From Bimastos eiseni (Eukaryota; Annelida; Clitellata; Crassiclitellata; Lumbricidae), in the NCBI GenBank assembly GCA_959347315.1, contig OY365808.1, positions 904,975 to 968,974 of the forward strand: a stretch of DNA of 64,000 bases, in the 5' to 3' direction. Position 1 is the first letter of the stretch, and each line of letters starts with the position of its first letter. Shown in pieces: positions 22,220 through 31,984 of this stretch. The notes beneath the pieces were generated by a model. That model did not search any database and was not told where the DNA came from. It saw nothing but the letters and a program-made list of their open reading frames with translations. The position numbers were made by a program, and so were the translations under genes.

Positions 22220-22471
22220 TCACCTCAGCGTCTGCCGTAGCTTTGTGTGGCACGAAAATTGCGCTATGTAAATTCTGGAGCTCATCTGAAGTTCCTCAAA
22301 GACAACCGTAACGTTCATATCATAGCCATAGACTTCTCCACAGTGCTTGATATTATCAGACACTGCTATCTTGCGGATCAATTGGCTGAGCTGAACATAT
22401 TCAGACTTCTTGAATAACTGGATTCTTGCCTTCCTAACAGATGGCAGTTCATTTTCAATTTTAAAACACAC
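22220..22471 (-). CDS. Candidate exon or exon relic, unidentified
   Basis: An 83-codon minus-strand frame of normal amino-acid composition: RKARIQLFKKSEYVQLSQLI, then RKIAVSDNIKHCGEVYGYDM and NVTVVFEELQM. The pattern (amphipathic helix, then YGYDMNVT-VFEEL) faintly resembles the GAIN region of adhesion G-protein-coupled receptors, where a YGNDV-VT-LL motif is usual. A possible acceptor lies just inside it at the reverse of 22436-22444 (CTGTTAG before GAAGGC), but no GT donor is clear where the resemblance ends. No neighbouring exons were found within several kilobases. Could be one exon of a large-intron gene, a retro-fragment, or chance. Confidence 0.25.
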   Translation of the reverse strand: MCFKIENELPSVRKARIQLFKKSEYVQLSQLIRKIAVSDNIKHCGEVYGYDMNVTVVFEELQMSSRIYIAQFSCHTKLRQTLR

Positions 22472-22479
22472 AAAATGCG

Positions 22480-23070
22480 CTTATGCGTCTTGGCAAGACA
22501 GTTGTTATATACCCTGCGAATCATAAGTGTTCAATGACTTTGCGTCTTCGTGACTCCGAAAATGCGCTATATAAACAGACCTAGTAGTATTTCGCCATCC
22601 TGGGCGGGAGAAAGTTAAAATTGTTATAATATAATCGACTTCTTAATCAGCCTCGGTTAGGATGACCTACTGAGTATACGAAAAGGCAGACCAACAGTTC
22701 ATTTCGAAGTGCCACATATAATGAAAACTATGTTTATAAAATTGTCTTAGTGTTCATATAATTAGATATTCTATACAGTTGGACTACAATGGTCGATGAT
22801 GTGCTCAGTGTTAAAATTGTATTTTAGTTTCTTTTTTAAGATTTATTTCTTCTTTCGTCGATTTTTTTTATCAAGCAACTTGTTGATAAAGATTTTATTG
22901 AGGTGCTGTTATTATTAAATAGCGGTTTTTTCTTTATGGTTCTTATAATTATGGTCTGGACGAACTGTTAAACAGGTGTATGTAGATAAAATTTTAATTT
23001 TACGACAATAATGCCTAGTGCAGTTAATATTATGCGCATATCATTAATAGGAATGTACGGAATGGGTGAT
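22480..23070. other. No gene seen; possible L2-like terminus at 22560
   Basis: AAAATGCGCTATATAAACAG at 22558-22577 resembles the plus-strand L2-like 3' terminus. The rest is AT-rich with no coding signal. Confidence 0.35.
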
Positions 23071-23073
23071 TTT

Positions 23074-23136
23074 CACTATTCGGCCGAATACGAATAATTG
23101 AACCAACTATTCGGCCGAATACGAATACGAATAGTG
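23074..23136. repeat. ATTCGGCCGAATA palindrome island
   Basis: CACTATTCGGCCGAATACG at the left and its mirror CGTATTCG..CACTATTCG read from the right make an inverted pair. Inside, the self-complementary word TTCGGCCGAA occurs twice, with extra ATACGA units. Similar in style to the islands at 38192, 48435 and 63430. No target duplication was found here. Confidence 0.6.
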
Positions 23137-23139
23137 TAC

Positions 23140-23735
23140 AACATTGGTCTACCGACAAATATAAATATTTCAAATGTGAGGAAAAAGTGATGATTTTTTG
23201 GGGTTGTCATGAATGGAACCTAGTTATTGAAGAAAATATAAAGCGCCTTTGCGTCTACACAAAGCAGTCATTATGCGCCCTGCGAATCATGATCGCTCAC
23301 AAGTGAGTATATTATGCACACATTAGGCATTTAATAATTGTCTTTTAATCAATGTAGGCCTAATCGTTGATGCGCCACAGTTCACCACTCCTTTAAATTT
23401 GTGGTGCCATTGTATCATGTTTTGGTTAGCTTCAGATCAATAGTTTTTCGCAGGTAAATCCATTATTATCTTACGAAAGGTCATATAAATGGTGATTTAA
23501 ACAGAACTGGTTTGGGGTAAAATATGGTTGATATTGGCAATGCAGTGCACCGTTTCGACACCTCTAATACGCGTCTTCGGCGCACAATATTATTCTAAAT
23601 CGACGGATCATTAACGCAGTTTCCACTTACCTCCACATCTTTTGCAACCGTATGTGGCTCTTATGATAATTTCTATGATACATCAAAATAATGTCCTTAT
23701 GCATACACACAAACCCACATGCCTGTTTTCCGTCT
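23140..23735. other. No gene seen; family leader copy at 23510
   Basis: Contains GTTTCGACACCTCTAATACG at 23553-23572 followed by GTCTTCGGCGCACAATATT, which matches the leader of the RNase H element (35600-35640). No coding signal. Confidence 0.45.
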
Positions 23736-23950
23736 AGCACGGTGGCCGATCTGTTAGAGCGGTCAGCCCGTAACATTCAGAGTGCGCTGAAGAGCGGGTT
23801 CGACCGTCGTCCAGGGAGTCACTGTGGAGGGACATGATTGAGCAAGTGCAATTGCGCTGTCGATGCGTGTTTGTGTGTGCACTGCTGAGGAAAAAAATGT
23901 TGGAAGAGGAGCGATGTCAAAATTCGGTAACAAATCAAATAATAAATAAT
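23735..23950 (+). mobile_element. tRNA-derived SINE (copy 1)
   Basis: The tRNA-like head has an A-box-like CGGTGGCCGATCTGTTAG and a B-box-like GGGTTCGACCG at 23796-23806. The non-tRNA body contains GAGCAAGTGCAATTGCGCTG, and the tail reads TGTCAAAATTCGGTAACAAA. Two further copies lie at 24776-24988 (reverse) and 63036-63272. The head-body-tail order fits a pol III-driven SINE. This copy lacks part of the body (CAATTGCTCTGCAGTACAAC is missing). Confidence 0.8.
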
Positions 23951-24590
23951 TAAGTCATCGTAAAACTATTGGATCAAGTCCTAACGGTAGAAAACTAAGA
24001 GTTGCTGATAATACTTTCACATTGACCTCTGTGGAAATCTTTTCTAAACTGTAATAATCCACCCATCTATGCGCCATTGTAGTACAATAACAACACTAAA
24101 GTAGGGTCATAGTATAACGTCTTGGTTAGCATTCGGTCGTGATTTTAATCCATTACAATTTCGTAAAAGGTTGTAGAATGGTTGACTTCAATTAGTCTGT
24201 TGGTCATAAAATGCCGTTGATAATGGAGTGCTCTGCTTCGACACCTCTAAAACCTTTCCTAGACAAGGAATATATTAAAATTGCCCGACCATTTTAAATA
24301 GTCAAAACGCTCTACTTCTCTGTAGCAATTGCGTATGGATAAAATGATCCGACGAAATAACCTTACAAAGCCATTTGTTGTTGAATTCAATGCTTTTAGC
24401 TAATGTTTGTAAGCTAAAATGAGCTATGATAATAAGCACGCTATGACCTAATGCATGACCTCGGTTTAAATCTTTGATAAATTGTAATGATCCATCCCTC
24501 CAAACAATAGCAACATTAAAGTATCATTTTTTTACCAGTCAACATCGAGTAAACGGGGACAAAAGTCATTTGACTAACTCATCGATTCGT
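23950..24590. other. No gene seen; family leader copy at 24230
   Basis: GAGTGCTCTGCTTCGACACC at 24225-24244, followed by TCTAAAACC, is another leader copy, preceded by GTTGACTTCAA at 24181. No coding signal. Confidence 0.45.
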
Positions 24591-24775
24591 GGTGTACTTG
24601 TAAGCAGTCTGCGATTTCAGCGAGACATCTCAGACTATTTGCGAAAGTCATCATTTGTAACTTCACCTCGTTCTTCTCGCTCTGTTGACCGTCTTGATCT
24701 GTTTGTGCCTAGTAGGCCTGCTAAGACTGCCCTGGCCCAACACCGGGCGTTTGCTGTTGTGGACCCATCTACCTG
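24590..24775 (+). pseudogene. L2/CR1-like LINE C-terminal fragment
   Basis: The frame reads RSSRSVDRLDLFVPSRPAKT then ALAQHRAFAVVDPSTWN. This is the C-terminal block of L2/CR1 ORF2 (LxVPR-RT--G-RAF-V-GP--WN). It is open through the block but truncated at both ends and runs into the SINE at 24776. Confidence 0.8.
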
Positions 24776-24988
24776 GAATTTTATACCGCCCTTCTTCCAA
24801 CATCTTTTGCTATGAAATGCACACGCCTCGACAACGCAATTGGAGTTCTACTGCAGAGCAATTATACGCGAAGGACTTGCTCAATGTTCCTACACAGTGA
24901 CTCCTCGGACGAGGGTCGAACCCGCTCACTCAGAGCACACTAAGTGTTGTGGGCCGACCGCTCGAAGCAATTGGCCACCATGCCACAC
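24776..24988 (-). mobile_element. tRNA-derived SINE (copy 2)
   Basis: On the minus strand: GTGTGGCATGGTGGCCAATT (A-box side), GGGTTCGACCCTCGTCC (B box), GAGCAAGTCCTTCGCG, CTCTGCAGTAGAACTCC, GTTGGAAGAAGGGCGGTAT. It aligns with 63036-63272 along its full length. It is joined to an L2 C-terminal fragment at its 3' side. The open frame that runs from the LINE into this SINE is not a gene. Confidence 0.85.
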
Positions 24989-24989
24989 A

Positions 24990-25300
24990 CTGTGACCTTC
25001 GTCCATCATTAAGGACTCAACTAATGACTGGCTTCTTTCCATCGGCTTCGCGCTCTTTGACGGCGCTTCATTTCCCTCAGAGTTTCCGTGTTAAGTACGA
25101 CTCTGTATAATTATTCTTCGTGATGCAAAAGATACGATACGTCGTCTCTGGCCATCTTCCGTCGTGTGATTATAAAGATAATCTGCGGTGCATGCTCACT
25201 TAAAACACGTTGAATGACTTTCAATCAGAACTTGGCCTTAGCCCCCCTTGACTTTCCCTTCTGCCCGGCCCTAATAGTTGCTATCCTGTTCGACTGAGTG
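24990..25300. other. No gene seen
   Basis: Mixed sequence between the SINE and the LINE. It includes TTTCCCTTCTGCCCGGCC at 25253-25270. Some of it could be the LINE's 5' untranslated region. Confidence 0.35.
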
Positions 25301-27750
25301 AGTGGCGCCTCTGGCGTGAGAACTCTAGCTGGCTACGGTCTGTAAGTTATGTGCTTTATCTAAGTTTACTGTTCGCAAATTATTAATATTTGGATTATTT
25401 ATCAGAACTTGTTACCGGGCAGTTGCGTTCGCTATTTTTGAAATAATTCGACGCAGTTTAGAGTGGATTTATGATAGGTTCATGCTGTCGTACACAACTT
25501 ACGTACACTCCCCTTTTGTGTGTACACACGGCTGGCCTAATTCAGTCGTTGAAAGGGCGCTTGTGTCCGCTTCGTCGACCGGTTCGAAAGACGTTTTTCT
25601 ACTCGGTTTATGGCGCCCTATCCGCTTGTTGAGATCATCGTCGCCACCTCCTCTGCCTCCGCCTCCTCCATCTGCTGTGCTACGGAAAAGTCTACTTCTC
25701 CGGATTCTACATCGTCTCCGACTTCAGCGTCCATTCGTATCCCAACTTTGAACGTTCGCTCTCTTACGAACAAACGCGTCCAGGTATCAGACCTTATTAC
25801 AGCGAACGATATCGATGTCTTCGTGGATCGGAATTCGCGGGTGGTAGCTTGATCGTCTACCATCGTGCTAACCTCCGGAACCGCAGAATCGAACTGCTGC
25901 AGTCGCCGACGACTTATGAGACCCTCGCGGTCTTAATCTCTTCAAAACAGGGACCTACTGTTCTCTCGGCCATATACCGACCGGGCTCCTCTCCTCCGTC
26001 TTCTCTATTCTTCAGCGAATTGTCAGCTTTAATGGAACAGTTCGTCTTAACTAGTGCGTAACTGGTTCTGGTTCTCACTTGAGACTGAAACCTCCACCTG
26101 GAAGATGCTGCTCGACTGGAAGGTGCTGAGTTTGCAGAGATCGTGGCTCAGTTTGGTCTAGCTGAGCCTACCCATGTCATGGGCGGGTGGCTGGACGTCA
26201 TGATAACTAGAGACGACTGCCGGGTTACAGAGGTTAGTGTTCAACCACATGTCCTGTCCGACCATGGACTGGTAACGGCTGCCATCCCATTCATTTGTGA
26301 GCCGCTGCTTTCTGTCACGAGGCGGACCGCGATGCTTTCCGTTCAGCCATCCAGGCCCAGCCTTTATTTCAAGTCACAAAGGCTACGTCGCTAATGACCG
26401 CCACTGAAGTGTTCAGTTCGTATGATACAGTGATGACAGAACTCCTCGACTTCTGTCTCTTCCTCTACGCACCGTTCGATCCCGTGATCATCCACTCTCT
26501 CTGTGGTTTGACGCCGACTGCAGGACACTTCGTCGAAAGGCCAGACGCTTAGAACGAGTATATCAAAGAACGCACCTGTCGGCCGACCGATTGGCCTGGA
26601 TCCACTTTGTCAGACGGATGCACAAGACCTATCGAGACAGAGAACGAGTTTATTTGGAGAACATCATCGTTAAGCAAGCCAAGGAGCCAAAGGAACTTTG
26701 GCCGACGCTGAACGGCCTCCTTGGCCGTCGCTCTCCGTGCTCCCATACGCCGTCATGTCCACCGTTCACTGCGACGCCTTTTTGGAACGGCTCACAGCGA
26801 GGATCGAGTCTATCCGTGAAGCAACATCAGCCTCTCCTCGGCCGGAGTTCTCCGTCACTGATGCTCGACTCTCCACCCTTGGTGACACCACGAGTGAACA
26901 GTTGCGCTCTATCATCCTTGCTGCTGCTCCAAATTCCTGCGAGCTGGATCCTGTGCCTGCATTTCTTGTGCAGGAACTCGTGGACGATTTCCTACCTTTT
27001 CTTACACTCCTGTGTAACCGCTCAATTCAGGAATCTCATCTACCTGCCTCTCAGAAGCGCTCCATCATCCTCCCCGCTTTGAAGCGGGATGGCTTGGACA
27101 TCAACGATGCTGTTGACTATCGTCCTATAGCTAACGTGTCGTTTCAATATAAAATATTGGAGCGCTTAATTGTCTGTAAATTAACTGTGTACCTGGGTGC
27201 AAATGGCCTACTTCCTTCATTGCAATCGGGATTTCGTAGGAACCATTCTACTGAAACTCTCTTGGTTCGCCTTTTGTCTGATTTCTATAGCGCAATGGAT
27301 TGTGGTCAGATAACTCTTCTTGCGCTTTTTGATGTTAGTTCACCATTTGGTTCCGTGGACCATTCCATTCTCCTTCAGCGGCTTTCTATTTCTTTTGACT
27401 TGACTGGCGGCCCTCTTGAATGGCTCCGCTCCTTTCTTACTGACCGTACCAATTGTGTAGTTACTGGTACTTCTCCCCTTTTGGAGTTCCTCAGGGTTCA
27501 GGGCTGGGTCCTTTGCTCTACATTCTCTATACCTCTGATATCAGTCCTCTGCTTACTCTATCTGGCTTACTGCATTAGTTGTATGCAGATGACATTCAAG
27601 CTTATGTCCATTGCACAGTAGCTGCAGCAATGGTTTCGGTTGGGTTGATGTGTGATGCCATAAATGTCCTCTCTGGATGGATGTCCTCGAATGACCTCCT
27701 AGTAAATCCCTCCAAAACAGAATTTATATGGATTGGCAGTCGCAGGTTGT
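25300..27750 (+). mobile_element. L2/CR1-like LINE, 3'-truncated and broken
   Basis: The longest LINE in the window: putative 5' UTR (25300-25600), apurinic-type endonuclease pieces (25730-26290), connector (26330-26740) and reverse transcriptase (26760-27764). It ends just after the reverse transcriptase block YADD...FIWIGSRRL, before the usual C-terminal region, and abuts a leader-like GGGTGTCTAAAGTG and then the TAA/TAG array at 27826. Losing the 3' end is unusual for a LINE copy, which normally loses its 5' end, so a later deletion or insertion is implied. Confidence 0.85.
25735..26395 (+). pseudogene. LINE endonuclease, frame-broken
   Basis: Three open pieces in different frames spell an AP-like endonuclease: IPTLNVRSLTNKRVQVSDLI (N-terminal strand, normally with the catalytic Asn), IVYHRANLRNRRIELLQSPT through VLSAIYRPGSSPPSSLFFSE (central strands, YRPP-like block), and TRDDCRVTEVSVQPHVLSDH followed by GLVTAAIPF (SDH block, catalytic Asp-His pair kept). 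The expected ETWL block after DIDVFV is corrupted to DRNSRVVA. Stops near 25851 and 26059 separate the pieces. Confidence 0.8.
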
Positions 27751-27764
27751 CTAAGGGTGTCTAA
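26500..27764 (+). pseudogene. LINE reverse transcriptase, frame-broken
   Basis: One frame stays open for 307 codons (26698-27621). Landmarks: CELDPVPAFLVQEL, RDGLDINDAVDYRPIANVSF, GFRRNHSTETLLVRLLSDFY, and motif A as LFDVSSPFGSVDHSILL (catalytic Asp kept; Gly replaces the usual Asp after Phe). The thumb-side block WLRSFLTDRTNCVV follows. A single-base frame change near 27475 hides GVPQGSGLGPLLYILYTSDI in another frame, and an in-frame stop precedes YADDIQAYVHC, where both catalytic Asp are intact. The sequence continues AINVLSGWMSSNDLLVNPSK and TEFIWIGSRRL. Few lesions suggest a fairly young death. Confidence 0.88.
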
Positions 27765-27825
27765 AGTGAGCGCTCAAATCGATCGTTTTTAGTATCACAG
27801 TTATGTGTTCGTTCATCAATAGAAT

Positions 27826-27982
27826 CATTATAATAATTGTTATAATAATAATAGTAATAGTAATAATAATAATAGTAATAGTAATAGTAATAATAGTAAT
27901 AATAGTAATTGTAATAATAATAATAGTAATAATAATAGTAATAATAATAATAGTAATAATAATAATAGTAATAATAGTAATT

Positions 27983-28018
<36 letters not shown>

Positions 28019-28027
28019 GTAATAATA

Positions 28028-28066
<39 letters not shown>

Positions 28067-28156
28067 GTAATAATAGTAATAATAGTAATAGTAATAATAA
28101 TAATAGTAATAATAATAATAGTAATAATAATAATAGTAATAATAGTAATAATAGTG
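27826..28156. repeat. (TAA/TAG)n trinucleotide array
   Basis: About 330 bp of TAA and TAG triplets with a few TTG. TAATAG and TAATAATAG sub-patterns repeat. All frames that avoid stops (poly-Tyr, Ile/Val, Ile/Thr) are artefacts. An RLE-type LINE tail begins at its right edge without a gap. Confidence 0.97.
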
Positions 28157-28410
28157 AGAGCCTCGCCTTTCTGTCTCAGACTGGACGCCGACTTTCGACA
28201 AGTATCGGTGACACCCGAGAGACAAACTTCCTTTTCCAGAACTTGTCGGCATTGATCCAACGTTTCAATGCTTTGGCTTTTCAGGGCACTATGTCAAGAT
28301 TACAATCCACTTACAAGCGGCGACCCAGATAGCCTGATGACAGATCCGTTGGCAATGCCAATGATGAATAACACCATATGTGACATAGTAATAGTAATAA
28401 TAATAATAGC
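28155..28410 (+). pseudogene. RLE-type LINE C-terminal tail, fragment 1
   Basis: Reads ESLAFLSQTGRRLSTSIGDT then RETNFLFQNLSALIQRFNAL and AFQGTM. This matches, at about half the residues, the C-termini of fragment 2 (LEFISELGSRTSAATHDPME, TSFLFQRISVVLQRGNAACF) and of the minus-strand copy at 33893-34225. It is preceded directly by the TAA/TAG array and ends in its own short TAATAGTAATAAT tail at 28387-28410. It is therefore a heavily 5'-truncated insertion. Confidence 0.75.
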
Positions 28411-29082
28411 GCCCCCTGTGACTGCCCTAGGCCTGCGCCTCTCAAACGAGGATGTACGACTGGCAGCCGGGTTGAGGCTAGGAACGACGCTCTGCGAGCC
28501 ACATTTGTGTCACCAATGTCAAGAGAGCGTCGACGCAAAAGGGCTCCATGGACTAATTTGTAGAAGAGGCAGCGGAAAACATCAACGACACAGCATGTTG
28601 AACGATGTCATCTGGAGAGCTCTTGGCAGGGCGAAGATTCCAGCGCAAAAGGAACCTCTCGGCTTGCTAAGAGAAGATGGAAAGCGACCGGACGGCGTCA
28701 CGCTCATTCCTTGGACACGTGGTCGATGTCTGGCATGGGATGTGACAGTGCCCGACACCTACGCCAAGTCACATCTTGTCGACACATCTATCAGAGCTGG
28801 CGAAGCAGCCGAACGCGCAGCTAAGACGAAGAGGGCCAAGTATTCCACCATAACCAACACCCACGACTTCGTAGCCCTCTCCTTGGAATCCGGCGGCGCT
28901 TGGAGCAGTGAAGGACTGGAGTTCATCTCAGAGTTGGGTAGTCGAACGAGTGCTGCAACCCACGATCCAATGGAGACGTCATTTCTGTTCCAACGTATCT
29001 CAGTTGTCCTTCAGCGTGGGAACGCAGCCTGCTTCTTCGGGACATTGCCAACACTCACTTAGCTCATCATGGGCGATAACAT
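28411..29082 (+). pseudogene. RLE-type LINE zinc finger and endonuclease, fragment 2
   Basis: Open from 28268 to 29062 without a stop. Domain order: a Cys/His zinc motif (CEPHLCHQC, then GLHGLICRRGSGKHQRHSML, i.e. CCHC-type), a helix (NDVIWRALGRAKIPAQKEP), and the nuclease core GKRPDGVTLIPWTRG...LAWDVTVPDTY. The RPD and, 15 residues on, D-V-T form a PD-(D/E)XK restriction-like endonuclease signature, as in R2/Dong/NeSL-type LINEs, where it lies C-terminal to the reverse transcriptase. The catalytic Asp residues look intact, but there is no reverse transcriptase in this copy. The 3' side goes straight into an ATA/TAA array. Confidence 0.8.
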
Positions 29083-29083
29083 A

Positions 29084-29156
<73 letters not shown>

Positions 29157-29168
29157 CAAATCTTGAAA

Positions 29169-29202
<34 letters not shown>

Positions 29203-29220
29203 TATTATTATTATTATTAT
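29083..29220. repeat. (AAT)n then (ATT)n array
   Basis: AAT triplets, a short spacer (AACAACAAATCTTGAAAG), AAT triplets again, then ATT triplets from about 29201. The switch from AAT to ATT makes a perfect inverted junction able to form an AT hairpin. Fragment 3 of the RLE-type LINE starts immediately after. Confidence 0.95.
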
Positions 29221-29237
29221 AATCACACCGTACCTAA

Positions 29238-30062
29238 CCCCTAAACAACTGGGGTTGGCGTTCCCGGAGGCAGCGAGGCTGCAATCCATGCCGCCAGATG
29301 ATTCCTGACCAGCATGGACACGAGTTCAATAATGGTGAAGCTTGACATCTCGAACGCTTTCAATAGCTTGCACCGAGATTTCATGCTCGCATCAGTGGAC
29401 GAACTCATTCCTAATTTATCCGCATATTGCCATCTTGCCTACGCCGAGGCGACATCTCTGAAATTCGGGAGATTCACGATGCAATCGCAAGAAGGTTCGC
29501 AACAGGGCGATCCCTTGAAACCTCTCCTTTTCTGCCTACCGCTACAGCCGATCCTTAATCACCTGCTTTCACCATTGGCCTTTGGATACCTCGACGACCT
29601 CACCTTGGGCGGAGATCCTAAGGTGGTGGAGGCGGATGTTAACTCGATCGAAGAGGGATGTCTGCGGCTAGGCCTCGCACTCAACCGCAACAAAAAAGCA
29701 AACTCATATCTTCTGACGTCCATATCATCGACGTTAGTCAGGGCTTCCTGAAACAGTTCACCCGGGTCAATGCATCATCGGTCGTGCTGCTAGGGGCTCC
29801 GTTCTCGCCGGCTGATGCCCTGCTTTCAGCCCTCGACACCTGTGTGGCCGACCTTGGAATTGCGCTCGACAGGTTGCAACTAATCGCTAGACAAGACGCT
29901 CTACTGAACCTTAGACATTCGATCGGCTTGCCTAAATTCATGTATTTATTGAGATGCACCCCTTGCCACGACCACCCGCGTCTAAGGGCTTACGACGATC
30001 TGCTTCGAGGAGGGATCGAGCGAATCTTCAACATTTCGATGACCGATGATCAATGGGGTTAG
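29238..30062 (+). pseudogene. RLE-type LINE reverse transcriptase
   Basis: Motif A is MVKLDISNAFNSLHRDFMLA (catalytic Asp present), motif B QEGSQQGDPLKPLLFCLPLQ, and motif C AFGYLDDLTLGGDPKVVEAD (YLDD, both Asp present). The thumb reads GAPFSPADALLSALDTCVAD and RQDALLNLRHSIGLPKFMYL. Lesions: a TGA at 29308 in HAAR*FLTSMD; a one-base slip in the A-run at 29691-29697 that moves the thumb into the next frame; loss of frame after MTDDQW. The fold can be followed otherwise. Confidence 0.85.
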
Positions 30063-30181
30063 GCCACTCTCCGGATCACAATGGGATGACCTGGAATTAG
30101 GAGGGTGGCCTCGCTGGCACTTCCCGCCTTTTTGGCATCGGCTGCGGGCACTCTCCAGATCCAGTCCTAAAATCAGTACCG

Positions 30182-30790
30182 GTGAAATCGGACTCGGTAT
30201 GCGACTCGGCGATGTCTACCTGGCTTCAACTTACTGAAGCCTCTGCCCCGACGATGCCAGACCATAAACAAGCCCACTTTGACAGACCGCTGTTAAACGC
30301 GGTTCTGTCTGCACTAGAAGAAAAGCTACAGGATCCCTACGACCAGGGCGAGACTAAGGGCCTTGCAGTCACCACACGCCTCGGACTGGCTATACGCTCT
30401 CCCGCTCGTTTTTCGCGATCTCAGACTGGAGGACGATACCGTGAGGATGGCGGTCAGTCTACGATTAGGGGTGGCCATCTGCGAGCCGCACACCTGCGCA
30501 AGCGGCGCCTTCGTCTATGCCAGAGGCGCACATGACCTGTCCTGTTCTTTGGGTTTTGGCCGTCAAGCAAGACACTGTAATATCAACGACCTTATCCATC
30601 GCAGCCTCAATAGAGCCTGTATTCCAGCGATCAAGGAACCGCCAGGTCTTTCCAGATTAGATGGAAAGAGACCGGATGGGCAGACCCTGATACCGTGAAT
30701 TGGGGTGGGAGGCCTTACTTTGGGACGCGACGGTGGTGGGCACAGTGACCGCTTCTTGTACGAGATCAGTGAGACAGAAAGGCAACCAAT
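30182..30790 (+). pseudogene. RLE-type LINE zinc/nuclease region, fragment 3
   Basis: An ATG-opened frame (LNAVLSALEEKLQDPYDQGE) gives way near 30365 to HASDWLYALPLVFRDLRLED. Then comes the zinc motif CEPHTCASGAFVYARGAHDL, SCSLGFGRQARHCNINDLIH, and the nuclease start LDGKRPDGQTLIP. A stop replaces the next residue (30696), and the second part GWEALLWDATVVGTVTAS continues in another frame. WDATV corresponds to WDVTV of fragment 2, so the PD...D core is recognisable but split. Confidence 0.8.
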
Positions 30791-30894
30791 GGCATATTTA
30801 TAAGATATTTGAAGAGGTAAGTTTAAAGCTGAGGGCAATGAGAACCAAGCGAAAGGGAAAAACTGACAGATATAGGGGGAGGAAGTTTCTTAGG

Positions 30895-31065
30895 TCACAA
30901 TACAATGCAATACGACACCATGCAATACAATGAAACACACAAAACAAAACAATACTAAAAAATGCAGTGCACCTAAATACAATACAATGAAATAGATTAC
31001 AATGCAATATGAATCCAAACAATGCAATAAAAACATTGCAGTACAATACATCGGCTGAGTAGATG
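30895..31065. repeat. Degenerate AATAC/AATGC pentamer repeat
   Basis: Imperfect ACAAT-type words (AATACAATGCAATAC, ATACAATACAATG). Low-complexity frames on the minus strand (Ile/Cys/Phe-rich) are artefacts. Confidence 0.8.
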
Positions 31066-31660
31066 GATCCAACAAATCAACGACGCCTAAACCCGATAGT
31101 TGGCCTCTTCCGTAACCAGAGAGGAGTGTTACAGGCGACATTTCGAGTTGACTGTTATGACATCCGGCGGTGCTTTTGCATAGCACTGAAAGTAATGCGT
31201 CATGTTGGTCAATTGATAATCAGTGCTTCTGAATAGTTATCTTGAAGTTGTGCTATAATAATTACAAAAATCGATATATTAATGAATAACAGTAAAAGTT
31301 TGACTCAACTTAGCGTAGCCAAAATTTATATTCCGTCGTTGGAGAGCTATTTAGAGGTGTCTATTTACATAACATCATTTTAGTGCAGCCATGTCAATTT
31401 CGCGTCGCGGTGACGGTGACGCGAAATTGACAATATTGAGCCTGCCGTGAAAATAATAATGAATTGAGTATTAATATCCGATTGTAACTGAAAGGCTGCA
31501 CTTAATATCTTAAAAATATTTCGAGTAAAGAAGGGAGAGTCATCAGCCGTGGCAACCTAAGATCAGTAAACACCCAGTGTTACATTAGTAGCATTGAGTG
31601 TGTATGATGCTTGAAACGACGCCTTTAAAAAGTTTTATCCTAAGTCTGTATAATTAAGGG
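31065..31660. other. No gene; perfect 15-bp hairpin at 31392-31432
   Basis: TGTCAATTTCGCGTC at 31392-31406 is perfectly complementary to 31418-31432 across an 11-base loop (GCGGTGACGGT). A leader-like TTTAGAGGTGTCTATTTAC lies at 31351-31369. No coding signal. Confidence 0.7.
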
Positions 31661-31664
31661 AACA

Positions 31665-31832
31665 GCCCATTGTCCTTATTTTAAAACGATGAATACTAAT
31701 GAGTTTAAATTCGGACAGTTTTGAATGGTGTCTTTCAGACGCTATGAATTTCTTTGCACTGTACTGTAAATGTTTCAAATTGTCGTCAACGGCCATAGAT
31801 GTCATATGACGACGTTAAACTGTGGATTAGTT
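31665..31832 (+). repeat. 3' end of RNase H LINE derivative (fragment)
   Basis: Only the last about 160 bp: GACAGTTTTGAATGGTGTCT, GACGCTATGAATTTCTTTGC, GTCGTCAACGGCCATAGATG, GACGACGTTAAACTGTGG. Matches 37835-37967 and 62045-62172. Confidence 0.85.
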
Positions 31833-31864
31833 TTAAAAAATTGACCCTTTTGCTGCAACAACTC

Positions 31865-31947
31865 AGGCAGTGCCAGTCCCAAGACTGGATAAAGGAGGAG
31901 GGTGACACTAAAGATCTTTGTTATCACGCAGTGTCGTTAAACTGCAA
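31865..31947 (+). repeat. CGTTAAACTG-family short element
   Basis: CAGGCAGTGCCAGTCCCAAG, TAAAGGAGGAGGGTGACAC, then CAGTGTCGTTAAACTGCAAC at the end. It sits between two 3' ends of the RNase H element (31832 and 32702) with the same orientation. Well preserved. Confidence 0.8.
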
Positions 31948-31984
31948 CAGCCACCGTTGGCTAATAAACGGTTCTTTCCTCTAG

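Larger units (their letters stand above)
29221..30790 (+). mobile_element. RLE-type LINE, RT to nuclease, fragment 3
   Basis: A 5'-truncated copy that starts inside the reverse transcriptase at LTPKQLG-GVPGG. It continues through the palm and thumb, a zinc motif and the nuclease, and fades out after the nuclease core near 30790. It overlaps fragment 2 in the zinc/nuclease region but differs in sequence, so the two are separate insertions, probably of different subfamilies. Confidence 0.82.

Noticed and set aside
27751..28260. Poly-Tyr and Ile/Val/Thr-rich frames of up to 169 codons
   Set aside because: Translations of the TAA/TAG array; only the right-hand edge (from 28155) is real LINE coding sequence.
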